From an uncultured Vogesella sp. (GTDB lineage Bacteria; Pseudomonadota; Gammaproteobacteria; Burkholderiales; Chromobacteriaceae): a stretch of 15,567 bases of DNA. Both the position numbers and the translations under genes were made by a program. The DNA is taken from assembly GCA_946479405.1 (NCBI GenBank), contig CAMLGD010000063.1, positions 1 through 15,567 of the forward strand, written 5' to 3'. Shown here piece after piece: positions 6,627 through 13,931 of this stretch (the stretch's first letter is position 1; each line of letters starts with the position of its first letter). The notes below the pieces were generated by a model. It worked only from the letters and a program-made list of their open reading frames with translations. It was not told the DNA's origin and searched no databases.

Positions 6627-7010
6627 CAATCGGCATGGTCTTGAGCGGCAGACATGTTGCATAACCGTACGCAGCCGCACGCCAGGACGGGCGTTGCCCT
6701 GTGGCAAAACAGAGGAATAGGCCTGCCATGCAGGCTGCGGCCAACCTTGTACGGAATGGGGCGGTGACGATGCCGGCACTGGGCGATGGCAGGCTGCAGC
6801 CCTGCCTGAATGGCAGCGCTGACAGAGAGAAAAGGGAGAGAAACCGCTGCAGGCACGCAGTGTTGGCCTGCCTGGGGCGGATGCGCTAACCGCAACCACG
6901 TGGCCGGGCTGGTACGACTACGCCAAAACCGCAGCGGCCGGCACGCCATGTGGCGACGGCGGCAGCGAATGAACCCCCATGCCGGCCATGCGCACGGCTA
7001 CCAGCCGGGA

Positions 7011-7685
7011 CTACAGATGCCGGCGCAAAAACTGGATAACGTTGGCCGCAGCCTCGGCGCTGGCCGCTTGGCTGAAGGTGTTGCGATCGGTACAGCAGAA
7101 GCCATGCCCGCTGTCCGGATAGATATAGCTGGAGGCCTGGCGGCCGAGATACGCCAGTACGGTCTCCACATCGCGCGGGCGAATCATGGCATCGTCCTTG
7201 CCGTAATGCAGTTGCAACGGACAACGGTTAAGCCCCCATGCCGGCAGGTCTTCATGAATGCGCCCGCCGTAGAACGCTACCGCGCAGTCCGCTACGCCAC
7301 GGGTGCTCAAGCGGTAGGCCAGTCGCCCACCCAGACAGAAACCGACCACGCCCACCCTGCCGTGTTGCTGCCGGACGGCGGCGACAAAAGTCTGCAGATC
7401 CGCCGTCAGCGCATCGAGATCCAGCCGCGCCAGCAGCTCCTTGCCCAACTCGCCATCGGTTTCGTAGTCCAGCACCAAACCACTGACCAGGCGCTGGAAC
7501 AGCGCCGGCACATAGACGCTGTAGCCCAGTACCGCGTAGAAAGCCGCCAATCGGCGCATATAAGGCGTGATACCAAAGATTTCATGCAATAGCACGATGG
7601 CCTTGCCAGTGGTCGCCCCCAGCTGAAAACACTCCATTCCGAACAGTACCGACGGTTCGGTCAACACGCTGCGACTATCCTGCAT
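7011..7685 (-). CDS. dienelactone hydrolase family protein
   Basis: A 224-residue alpha/beta-hydrolase of the dienelactone hydrolase family, probably cytoplasmic. The triad is visible: nucleophile Cys117 in GFCLGG, an Asp in GKDDAMI (164-165) and His194 in DSGHGF. The family's conserved Glu35 is in LLHEIFGI. Known members hydrolyse lactones such as 4-carboxymethylenebut-2-en-4-olide in aromatic degradation. I chose the ATG at 7683-7685 because GAGG lies just upstream; an in-frame ATG five codons earlier has no such site. It ends the gallate cluster and follows the galC remnant by 72 bases. In that setting a lactone-type by-product of gallate ring cleavage (for example 2-pyrone-4,6-dicarboxylate) is a possible substrate, but that is conjecture. 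Confidence 0.85.
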   Translation of the reverse strand: MQDSRSVLTEPSVLFGMECFQLGATTGKAIVLLHEIFGITPYMRRLAAFYAVLGYSVYVPALFQRLVSGLVLDYETDGELGKELLARLDLDALTADLQTFVAAVRQQHGRVGVVGFCLGGRLAYRLSTRGVADCAVAFYGGRIHEDLPAWGLNRCPLQLHYGKDDAMIRPRDVETVLAYLGRQASSYIYPDSGHGFCCTDRNTFSQAASAEAAANVIQFLRRHL

Positions 7686-7757
7686 GGCGTCCTCTTGCAT
7701 ATGTAAAGCGACGCGGACGAGGTGGTGGCCCCGCCTCGCCCGGCCGCAGGAGGGTTG

Positions 7758-7978
7758 TCAATCGATGTAACGCAGACTGGCCTTGGCCAGCTGCTCACGC
7801 ATCGGGCGCATGCCTTCGCCCAGCATGCTGGCGAGCTTGCTTGGCGCGCCTCTCGGTCGCATCGGCCAGCTGCTGCTCAAGCGCCGGCGACACCACCACG
7901 CCGTCCACCCCGGCAATCACTTCGGCGCCCGGGCTCTGCTGCGCGCTGGCGCAGATCAGCGGGATATTGATGATCATG
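7758..7978 (-). pseudogene. galC: galC remnant (4-carboxy-4-hydroxy-2-oxoadipate aldolase), truncated and frameshifted
   Basis: Directly after galA, the minus strand encodes MIINIPLICASAQQSPGAEVI, then GVDGVVVSP and ATERRAK. This matches the C-terminal region of GalC/LigK/HMG aldolases (NVPVVCAGA...PGDVIVADDDGVVVVP...A..R..KE). Near 7837-7842 the frame shifts, and a second frame carries the expected end, LASMLGEGMRPMREQLAKASLRYID with a TGA at 7758-7760. The first 150 or more residues, including the main catalytic region, are absent. The ATG lies one base past the galA stop, so it was probably cotranscribed. The intact enzyme splits 4-carboxy-4-hydroxy-2-oxoadipate into pyruvate and oxaloacetate, the last gallate step. 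This copy cannot be functional. Confidence 0.7.
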
Positions 7979-9286
7979 CTATGCCCTTGCCGCCCGGGTA
8001 GCTTGCTGATCCCAACCTTCGCCGCCGCCCTGCTTGCCGGTGACCGAGTACAGGGCATTTGGCGCGTTGCGGGTAGCCTGGAACGCTTCCAGCGTCTGGC
8101 CGCGCATGGCGGCATAGATATGCAGGTTGGACACGCCAACCACCGCGCCCAGCTTTTCCAGCCCGAAGAAAATGCAGCCGTAGCGGATCAGAGCATCCCA
8201 GTCGCGCTCGCGCAGCATGCGCTGTTCTTCGGCGCTAAGGTTGGCCGCAGCAAACGATGCCGCTGGGTCAGCCAGGAACAGTTCGCGGTGTGCCGGATGG
8301 ATCATGTCGTGCAGGTAGCGATTCAAACGGTAGGCGCGGTGACTGGTTTCCAGCGTGAACGGATGCGTGCCGGCCAGCTGTTCCGCACCGGCCAGCTCGC
8401 GCTCCATGGCGTGGCGCAGATCGGCGGTACGCGCCTTGGGCAGCACCACGTCGGCGTTTTCATAGATGGCGGTAGCGATGCCGGTCATCGACGGCAGGTA
8501 GTAGGACTGATGCACCTTGCGCACCTGAGCGGACAGCGCACCGCGCATGATCAGCCACATAATCACCTCCGCGCCTTCCATGCCACCCAGCTCGGCGTAG
8601 TCGGCCAGGGTCAGGCGGGTCAGCGCCTGCGGGTCTTTCTCGAACAGCGCCAGGAACTGCAGATCCCATTCGGTGTTATTGAAACCGCAGCGCGCACCAT
8701 GCACCTGGTGCGACAGGCCACCGGTGGCAACGATGGCCACCTTCAGGTCCTGCGGATAGCTCTCGATGGCATCGCGCAACGCCTTGCCCAGCTTGTAGCA
8801 GCGAGCGGCCGATGGCACCGGGAACTGCAGCACCCCCACTGCCAGCGGCACGATCGGGGTATCCCAGGCTGTACGGCTGTTGTTGAGCATGGACAGCGGC
8901 GACAGGCAGCCGTGATCTAGTGCCTTGTCCTGGAAGAAGGACATGTCGAACTCCGCCGCCATCAGGCTGGCGCCAACGTGGCGCGCCAGCTCGGCGTGGC
9001 CGGCCACCGGCGGCAGCTCGCGCGGGCCGCCGCCCTCGTCTGCCACCTGGTAGCTGCTGTCCACCCCCAGGGTGAACGCCGAGTAGTGGTCAAAGAAGAA
9101 CGAGGTGACGTGGTCGTTGTAGATCATGAACAGCACGTCCGGCTGCTTCTCGGCCAGCCAGTGCTTGATGGGCTGGAAGGCCTCGAAGATCGGCGCCCAC
9201 ACCGGGTCGTCCTGTTTGTTGCGATCTACGGCGAAGCCGATGGTAGGAGTATGTGAGCAGGCGATGCCGCCAATAATGGTTGCCAT
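7979..9286 (-). CDS. galA: gallate dioxygenase (GalA/DesB type extradiol dioxygenase)
   Basis: This enzyme opens the ring of gallate with O2 to give 4-oxalomesaconate. The 435-residue protein is a fusion of LigB-like (N-terminal, about 1-280) and LigA-like (C-terminal, about 310-415) domains, as in GalA and DesB. Iron ligands are visible at the expected positions: His12, His59 (YNDH) and Glu240 (GGMEGAEV). Catalytic His125 (LDHG) and His192 (GGLSHQ) are present, as is Glu377 in GLEKLG, matching the DesB glutamate donated from the partner subunit. The last 15 or so residues (GGGEGWDQQATRAARA) are glycine/alanine-rich and may be altered by the deletion that removed most of galC. It lies 60 bases after the transporter gene on the same strand. 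The ribosome-binding site is weak. Confidence 0.93.
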   Translation of the reverse strand: MATIIGGIACSHTPTIGFAVDRNKQDDPVWAPIFEAFQPIKHWLAEKQPDVLFMIYNDHVTSFFFDHYSAFTLGVDSSYQVADEGGGPRELPPVAGHAELARHVGASLMAAEFDMSFFQDKALDHGCLSPLSMLNNSRTAWDTPIVPLAVGVLQFPVPSAARCYKLGKALRDAIESYPQDLKVAIVATGGLSHQVHGARCGFNNTEWDLQFLALFEKDPQALTRLTLADYAELGGMEGAEVIMWLIMRGALSAQVRKVHQSYYLPSMTGIATAIYENADVVLPKARTADLRHAMERELAGAEQLAGTHPFTLETSHRAYRLNRYLHDMIHPAHRELFLADPAASFAAANLSAEEQRMLRERDWDALIRYGCIFFGLEKLGAVVGVSNLHIYAAMRGQTLEAFQATRNAPNALYSVTGKQGGGEGWDQQATRAARA

Positions 9287-9346
9287 GATGCGTTTCTTTC
9301 TACGAAGGCGGCCAACGGCCGCCGGGTCTTGCCGGTGGCGGGTGGT

Positions 9347-10669
9347 TCAGACGGTGGTATCGCGGTTGCGGCTGCCCAGAATCGCCAGCGCGGCGATGGT
9401 GGCGGGTACGGCCAGAGTGAGGAAGATCGACTCGAAACCCCAGCCCAGGCTCAGTAGCAGGCCGCCGATGGAAGAACCCAAAATGCTGCCGAAGCGGCCC
9501 ATGCCCAGCATCCAACTCACGCCGGTGGCGCGGGCGATGGTCGGGTAGCAGCCGGGTGCGTAGGCATTCAGGCCGGTTTGTGCACCGCTGAGGCAGAAAC
9601 CGGTAAACAGGATCACCGGTACGATCCAGGCGGAGGTCAAGCCGGTCATGGCAAACAGGACCAAGGCCGCGCCGCCCAGCAGGTAGGACAGGCTGATCAC
9701 GCGGCTGGCGCCGGCACGATCCATGGCCACACCCACCAGCAGGCCACCCAGGGTGCCACCCAGCTGGAACATGGCGGTCAGCGTGGAGGCGCGGTCAATC
9801 GACAGGCCGGCGTCCTTCATCATGGTGGGCAGCCAGCTGGTACTGAGATAAATCACCAGCAGCCCCATGAAGTAAGTCAGCCACAGGCACAGGGTGCGCA
9901 CGGTGTAGCCACGGGAAAACAGCACGGCCAGCGGCTGTTTGGCCGCGACTTGCGCTTCCTTGAGCTCGAAACGCTGCCACTGCGCCAGACCGGTGCGGGA
10001 GACCCGCGCCAGCTCACGGCGGATACGCTCTGTCGGTGCATTGCGTACCACCAGATAGCGTGCCGACTCCGGCAGGAACAGATACAGGAACGGCAACAGC
10101 AGCAATGGCAACACACCACCGAAGGTCAGCACACTCTGCCAGCCGAAGTGCGGCGTCAGGTAGGCGGCGACGAAGCCGATGGCGGCCGAGCCAAGGTTAA
10201 AGCCGGTGAACATGGCGGCGATCACGGTGGAGCGGATACGTTCCGGCACGTATTCGGCCATCAGCGTACTTGCGTTCGGCATCGCCGCGCCCAGTGCCAG
10301 GCCCGTGACAAAGCGCAGTACGGCCATGCTCTGCAGGCTGTTAGCATGCGCGGTGGCCAGTGTTGCCAGGCCGAATGCCAGCACCGAGCTCAACAATACC
10401 TTGCGGCGGCCGAACCAGTCCGACGACGAGCCCGCCAGCAAGGCGCCGATAGCAAGGCCGATCGGCGCGGCACCCATCACGAGACCGAACGCCGGCTTGG
10501 CAATGCCCCATTCGGCCAGAATGCTGGGGGCGACAAAACCCATGATGGCCACGTCCATGCCATCGACGGCCACAATCAGGAAACACAGCACCACCAGTAA
10601 CCACTGGTAGGCAGACATCTTCCGGTCGTTGATGAACTCCCGGACATCCAGAACAGCTGTTTGGCTCAT
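9347..10669 (-). CDS. galT: MFS aromatic-acid/H+ symporter, probable gallate transporter
   Basis: A 440-residue inner-membrane protein of the aromatic acid:H+ symporter family with 12 predicted helices. Helix 1 carries DGMDVAIMGFVAP, the acidic D-G-x-D motif of this family. The loop between helices 2 and 3 has SSDWFGRRKVLL (family DxxGRR/K signature), and a central hydrophilic loop spans about 205-245. LPESARYLVVR after helix 6 is also typical. The location between galD and galA implies gallate uptake, as for GalT/PcaK-like carriers. I prefer the ATG at 10667-10669 (GGAG nine bases upstream); an in-frame ATG five codons earlier is also possible. The gene looks complete. Confidence 0.88.
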   Translation of the reverse strand: MSQTAVLDVREFINDRKMSAYQWLLVVLCFLIVAVDGMDVAIMGFVAPSILAEWGIAKPAFGLVMGAAPIGLAIGALLAGSSSDWFGRRKVLLSSVLAFGLATLATAHANSLQSMAVLRFVTGLALGAAMPNASTLMAEYVPERIRSTVIAAMFTGFNLGSAAIGFVAAYLTPHFGWQSVLTFGGVLPLLLLPFLYLFLPESARYLVVRNAPTERIRRELARVSRTGLAQWQRFELKEAQVAAKQPLAVLFSRGYTVRTLCLWLTYFMGLLVIYLSTSWLPTMMKDAGLSIDRASTLTAMFQLGGTLGGLLVGVAMDRAGASRVISLSYLLGGAALVLFAMTGLTSAWIVPVILFTGFCLSGAQTGLNAYAPGCYPTIARATGVSWMLGMGRFGSILGSSIGGLLLSLGWGFESIFLTLAVPATIAALAILGSRNRDTTV

Positions 10670-10760
10670 AGCTAAGCGCTCCATTTTCTCTTGTATGTGT
10701 TGTGATCGGTTACGCCCGATTCAAATAGCCCCGGTCGTTGCCGGAGAACTTCAAAAAATC

Positions 10761-11276
10761 TCAGGGAATCAGCACTTCGTCGCGGAACAGCGGCCGTGCG
10801 GTACGCAACAGGGCAGCGGGGATGCCCTTGCGACCGGGACGCAGGCGGATGGTGAACTCAGCGCCGGGATGCTCGACCGAAATCTCCGACCGCTCGGCCA
10901 GCTGCACCCGTCCATCGCACAGCGGGCCGGCTTCGGCGCAGGCGGTGACCTCCGCGGCTGCCCCCAGCACGCCGATAGCGTCGTGACATTTTCTGGAAAT
11001 AAAGGTACCGGTATGGATAGCGCCGCCAGCCAGCGGAAGGGACAGCAGGGTCATCTTGGGGACGACTTTGTTGCTGACACCGCCCTGCCCTATGCTCGGG
11101 CCAAGTGCCAGCCGTATCACCGCCAGTTGTTGCTTGAATGGCTCGTTGGCATCCAGCTCGGTGGGGGCCGCCGGCAGATCACGGGCATAAAAAACCGCCG
11201 CCTTGGATGTGCCACCGTGCATCCAGACGCAGGGCAAGCGGCGCAGATCGCCGCAGGCGGAGCGGTCGTCGGCCAT
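10761..11276 (-). pseudogene. galD: galD with in-frame internal deletion (4-oxalomesaconate tautomerase, PrpF family)
   Basis: The frame encodes 171 residues where GalD/PrpF proteins normally have about 360. Residues 12-37 match the family N-terminus (RLPCVWMHGGTSKAAVFYARDLPA). From about residue 39 the sequence jumps to the C-terminal half (ELDANEPFKQQLAVIRL, GVSNKVVPK, AGGAI, KCHDAIGVLGA, VEHPGAEF, LLRTARPLF). About 190 residues, including the central region that carries the acid/base residues of PrpF-type isomerases, are missing. The junction lies near 11157-11165 and keeps the frame. The intact enzyme converts the keto form of 4-oxalomesaconate to its enol. The start has a strong GAGGAG site and a promoter-like upstream region, so a short protein may still be made, probably inactive. 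Confidence 0.85.
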
Positions 11277-11288
11277 GCTGTTCTCCTC

Positions 11289-11308
11289 GTTATCGTTGTG
11301 TCGATAAC
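11289..11308. promoter_or_regulatory. inverted repeat in the galD promoter region
   Basis: GTTATCG-TTGTGT-CGATAAC is a perfect 7-bp dyad 13 bases upstream of the galD start. On the minus strand a TATAGT -10-like box (11307-11312) overlaps its upstream edge. The arms share GTTATC/GATAAC with the palindrome before galR, but point outward instead of inward. It is a candidate operator of the galD-galT-galA unit. Confidence 0.45.
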
Positions 11309-11341
11309 TATAGGGTCAACAATTCTGGCCGCCGTTGCCGC

Positions 11342-11370
11342 TTTGTGATGGTGCATTCTGATTTTGTGAT
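11342..11370. promoter_or_regulatory. TTTGTGAT direct repeats upstream of galD
   Basis: TTTGTGAT occurs at 11342-11349 and again at 11363-11370, a 21-base period, or two turns of the helix. The pair sits 30-60 bases upstream of the TATAGT box at 11307-11312, where an activator would bind. Binding by GalR is inference. Confidence 0.35.
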
Positions 11371-11415
11371 CCGCTGCGGCCAACCTTGCCGGGCGCGGCG
11401 TCGGGCATCAATGCC

Positions 11416-12324
11416 TTACAGCACTTCATGTTGCGCAATATGATGCGCGGCCCGGTGCAGATGGCTGATCAGTTGCCGCATCAGCGGCTGCAGCACAGAT
11501 TCGGGGCGCAGGATGGCCCCGACATGCAGTGGCAGCCCCTGCTCCTGAATGTCGATGATGGAAATGAACTGGGAGAACAGCGGCTGGCACGCGATCTGGC
11601 GCGGCATCAGCGCGACATAATCGCTGGCCGACACCAGCGACAGCATGGCCAGCGTGGAGTTGACCGTGGCGCCGCGCGTTGGAAACGGCAAACCGTGCTT
11701 TTCGAACAACGTTCTGGCATAGCCCATGCCGAAGTCGGCCCCGGTATAGACCCACGGTGCCTGCTGCAGATCGGACAGTGCTGTTGCGGCCAACCAGGCA
11801 CTACCCTTGCGCGCGGTGGGCACCATGCAGGTCTGCAGCAGCGGTTCGGCAAAAAACTCGCCCAGCGCCAGGTCGTCCGGAATACCGCCGACAATCACGT
11901 CCATGTCGCCGGTGCGCAGCTTTTCCAGCTGGGCGACGTACAGCTCCTCGCTGATGCGCAGGCGGATATCGGGGAAAGCCGGCACAAAGGTGCGCAGTAG
12001 CTCCGGAATCAGCAGCATCACCGCCAGCGGCACCGCGCCGATATGCAGGCTGCCCACCATATGTCCGCCCAGCTGCTGGATTTCATCCACCGCGGCATTC
12101 AGTTCACGGCAGGCGCGTACAGCCCGCTCGTACAACACCTTGCCCTCGGCCGTGGGCTCGACCCCGCGCGAGGAGCGCTGCAACAGCGGTGCCGCCAGCT
12201 CCAGCTCCAGTTCGCGCACCATCTTGCTGAGTGCTGGCTGCGAAATCTGCAACCGCCGGGCGGCCGCGCGCAGACTGCCCTCCTCTACCGCCATCACCAG
12301 CGCCTTTAGCGTATTCAGCTTCAC
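11416..12324 (-). CDS. galR: LysR-family regulator, probable GalR of the gallate cluster
   Basis: A 302-residue LysR-type transcription factor. The N-terminal winged helix-turn-helix spans about residues 1-60 (LKALVMAVEEGSLRAAARRLQISQPALSKMVRELE). The effector-binding domain begins near VGSLHIGAVPLAVMLLIPELL. It lies directly upstream of galD-galT-galA on the same strand and so is the likely gallate-responsive activator. Three in-frame GTG codons compete for the start. I chose 12322-12324 because GAGGGA lies upstream at a normal distance, giving MKLNTLKALV, a usual LysR N-terminus. The other two are too close to any purine-rich site. A perfect palindrome lies 22 bases upstream, suggesting autoregulation. 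No terminator is visible between it and galD. Confidence 0.85.
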   Translation of the reverse strand: MKLNTLKALVMAVEEGSLRAAARRLQISQPALSKMVRELELELAAPLLQRSSRGVEPTAEGKVLYERAVRACRELNAAVDEIQQLGGHMVGSLHIGAVPLAVMLLIPELLRTFVPAFPDIRLRISEELYVAQLEKLRTGDMDVIVGGIPDDLALGEFFAEPLLQTCMVPTARKGSAWLAATALSDLQQAPWVYTGADFGMGYARTLFEKHGLPFPTRGATVNSTLAMLSLVSASDYVALMPRQIACQPLFSQFISIIDIQEQGLPLHVGAILRPESVLQPLMRQLISHLHRAAHHIAQHEVL

Positions 12325-12346
12325 GGCCACATCCCTCGACACCTAT

Positions 12347-12365
12347 TGATAACTTGAAGTTATCA
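12347..12365. promoter_or_regulatory. perfect 19-bp palindrome between galR and the divergent regulator
   Basis: TGATAACTT-G-AAGTTATCA is a perfect 9+1+9 dyad. It contains ATAAC-N5-GTTAT and the T-N11-A signature of LysR-family binding sites. It lies 22 bases upstream of galR and about 130 bases upstream of the divergent double-HTH regulator, so it could control either or both. This is the strongest operator candidate in the window. Confidence 0.7.
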
Positions 12366-12495
12366 CCAAAATAGTTTTGACATCTGCACTGAATCATCAC
12401 GGGCAAGCAAAATCCATCCCGGTCGCCGCATGTGTCCACTGCCAGCTGGCCACACCAGCACTCCCCACCTTGCCCCGGATGGAAGTAGCCACTCT

Positions 12496-13740
12496 ATGTA
12501 TTCATACAATCCGAACGAAGACATCCTGCGCTATCTGCGTGCTTTCATGGCCATTGCCCAGACAATGAGCATTTCCCGGGCTGCGGAACGCGTGTTCAAG
12601 GCACCCTCGGCAGTAACCCGCGCACTGGGGCAGCTTGAGACGCAGCTAGGGGTCGAGCTGTTCGAACGCCGCCCACGCGGCATGCTGCTCAACAACAGTG
12701 GCGAAGTGGTGTATCAGCGCGCGCTGCGCATTCATCAGGAAGTACACGCCGCGGCGGAAGAACTGGTGCGGCACAAAGTGGGCGGCATTGACCCATCATC
12801 ACTGGCACAGCTGCTGATGAGCGGCAATAAGCTGCGCATCTTTATCAGCCTGGCCGAACACGGCCAGATTACCGCGGTGTGCCAGCTGCTGGGCCTGAGC
12901 AAATCCGGCGTGCAAATGGCGCTGGGCCGACTGGAAGAAGCCATTGGGCAGCAGTTGTTCCAGCGCATGGCACAGGGACTGGTCACCACCGACGCTGCGG
13001 CCAAGCTGTTGCTGCATGCCAAGCGTGCGTTTGCTGAAATCCGCCACATCCAGGCCGACCTGTCGGCACTGCAAGGGTCGCTGAGCGGCACCGTTACCAT
13101 CGGCGCCTTGCCGCTATGCCGGACGCGGCTGTTGCCCGCCGCCATTGCCAGAACACTGGACAAGTATCCGGGGCTCAGGATTCGTACTTATGAAAGCCCG
13201 TTTGCCGAGCTGGCCAAAGGGCTGCGCTGTGGCGACATCGACTTTATCTTCGGTGCACTGCGCCATGGCGAAGGCAGCGAACACTATGATTGCCACACCT
13301 TGTTCATGGACGAAGTGGGCGTTTTCTGCCGCGCCGGTCATCCATTAACCAAGCAACGCGCTACCAGCCTGGAACAGCTTGGCGAGGCGGGCTGGATCCT
13401 GCCGCGGCAGGACTCCCCGGCCCGCCAGGTCTGGGAGCAAGCGTTTTCCAGGTTGCGCAATGACAGCCCGGCACCATCGGTCGAAACGGGGGATCTGGCG
13501 CTGGTACGCAGCCTGTTGCTCAACAGCGAGCTGATTACCGCCTGCTCGCCCCAGCAACTGCATTACGAAATCCGCAACGGCCTGATCGTATCGCTGCCGA
13601 TTGATCTGGGGGACACCCGGCGGGCCATCGGCCTCACCCAGCGCCAGGGTTGCCCGTCTTCGCCCGCCATCAATGCCCTGATCCAGGAGATCCACAGTAG
13701 CTGCGCAGCGCTGAGCGGCAAGATGCAGATTGCCGCCTGA
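12496..13740 (+). CDS. LysR-family regulator with two tandem winged-HTH domains
   Basis: A 414-residue protein. Residues about 10-70 form one LysR-type HTH (RYLRAFMAIAQTMSISRAAE..., SAVTRALGQLETQLGVELFERRPRGMLL). Residues about 112-172 form a second, more divergent one (LRIFISLAEHGQITAVCQLLGLSKSGVQ..., ALGRLEEAIGQQLFQRMAQGLVTT). A helical linker (QADLSALQGSLSGTVTIGALPL) and a normal LysR effector domain (about 196-414) follow. The usual family length is about 300 residues with one HTH, so this is a fusion or internal duplication. It is read away from galR, next to the gallate genes, and may regulate them or an unlinked set. I chose ATG 12496 (GGAAG about ten bases upstream); an in-frame ATG at 12430 would add 22 proline-rich residues that look non-coding. 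The inducer is unknown. Confidence 0.88.
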   Translation: MYSYNPNEDILRYLRAFMAIAQTMSISRAAERVFKAPSAVTRALGQLETQLGVELFERRPRGMLLNNSGEVVYQRALRIHQEVHAAAEELVRHKVGGIDPSSLAQLLMSGNKLRIFISLAEHGQITAVCQLLGLSKSGVQMALGRLEEAIGQQLFQRMAQGLVTTDAAAKLLLHAKRAFAEIRHIQADLSALQGSLSGTVTIGALPLCRTRLLPAAIARTLDKYPGLRIRTYESPFAELAKGLRCGDIDFIFGALRHGEGSEHYDCHTLFMDEVGVFCRAGHPLTKQRATSLEQLGEAGWILPRQDSPARQVWEQAFSRLRNDSPAPSVETGDLALVRSLLLNSELITACSPQQLHYEIRNGLIVSLPIDLGDTRRAIGLTQRQGCPSSPAINALIQEIHSSCAALSGKMQIAA

Positions 13741-13811
13741 GCCACGGCTGCACGTGTTGATGCCACCACGGGAGCAGGATCGCCCCAAATATGGCGCAAT
13801 GCCCCAGCCAA

Positions 13812-13847
13812 AACAAATGGCCGGAGATTTCTCTCCGGCCATTTGTT
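13812..13847. terminator. strong bidirectional terminator between the LysR gene and yajQ
   Basis: AACAAATGGCCGGAGA, a 4-base loop and its exact complement form a 16-bp stem. On the minus strand it runs into TTGTTTTGG, suiting termination of yajQ; on the plus strand it ends the LysR gene, 71 bases past its stop. Convergent genes commonly share such a hairpin. Confidence 0.8.
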
Positions 13848-13883
13848 GCCTTCCTCACGTGCCAAGCATTCGCGCCTAGCGGT

Positions 13884-13899
13884 CGCAAGCATGCTTGCG
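13884..13899. repeat. 16-bp perfect palindrome downstream of yajQ
   Basis: CGCAAGCATGCTTGCG is fully self-complementary, 33 bases beyond the yajQ stop. It may add to termination of yajQ or be a dispersed palindromic element. No T tract follows. Confidence 0.45.
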
Positions 13900-13931
13900 C
13901 ACCACTGCGGCCAACGTTGGCTGGCCTGCGC

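Larger units (their letters stand above)
6255..7010. other. gene-free region between the ABC operon and the gallate cluster
   Basis: I see no credible gene in this stretch, which separates two minus-strand clusters. It contains the second 92-base repeat (6406-6497) and a perfect hairpin (6595-6626). Base use changes from mixed to GC-rich around 6500-6550. Open frames on both strands here lack hydrophobic cores, family motifs and ribosome-binding sites. A short plus-strand frame at 6376-6417 (RLVTRYKKTAV before a stop) faintly resembles the C-terminus of IS5-family transposases, but is too short to call. Confidence 0.6.

Noticed and set aside
6461..6949. 162-codon minus-strand frame in the gene-free region
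   Set aside because: Rich in Arg, Cys, Pro and His with no family pattern. It ends within repeat copy 2 with the same ending as a frame at copy 1, so it is a by-product of the repeat and GC-rich DNA.
7841..8920. 359-codon plus-strand frame opposite galA
   Set aside because: Shadow of galA, whose iron ligands and catalytic residues are all present on the other strand.
9578..10600. 340-codon plus-strand frame rich in Gln, His and Gly
   Set aside because: Antisense of the MFS transporter; the composition is that of a complement of hydrophobic codons.
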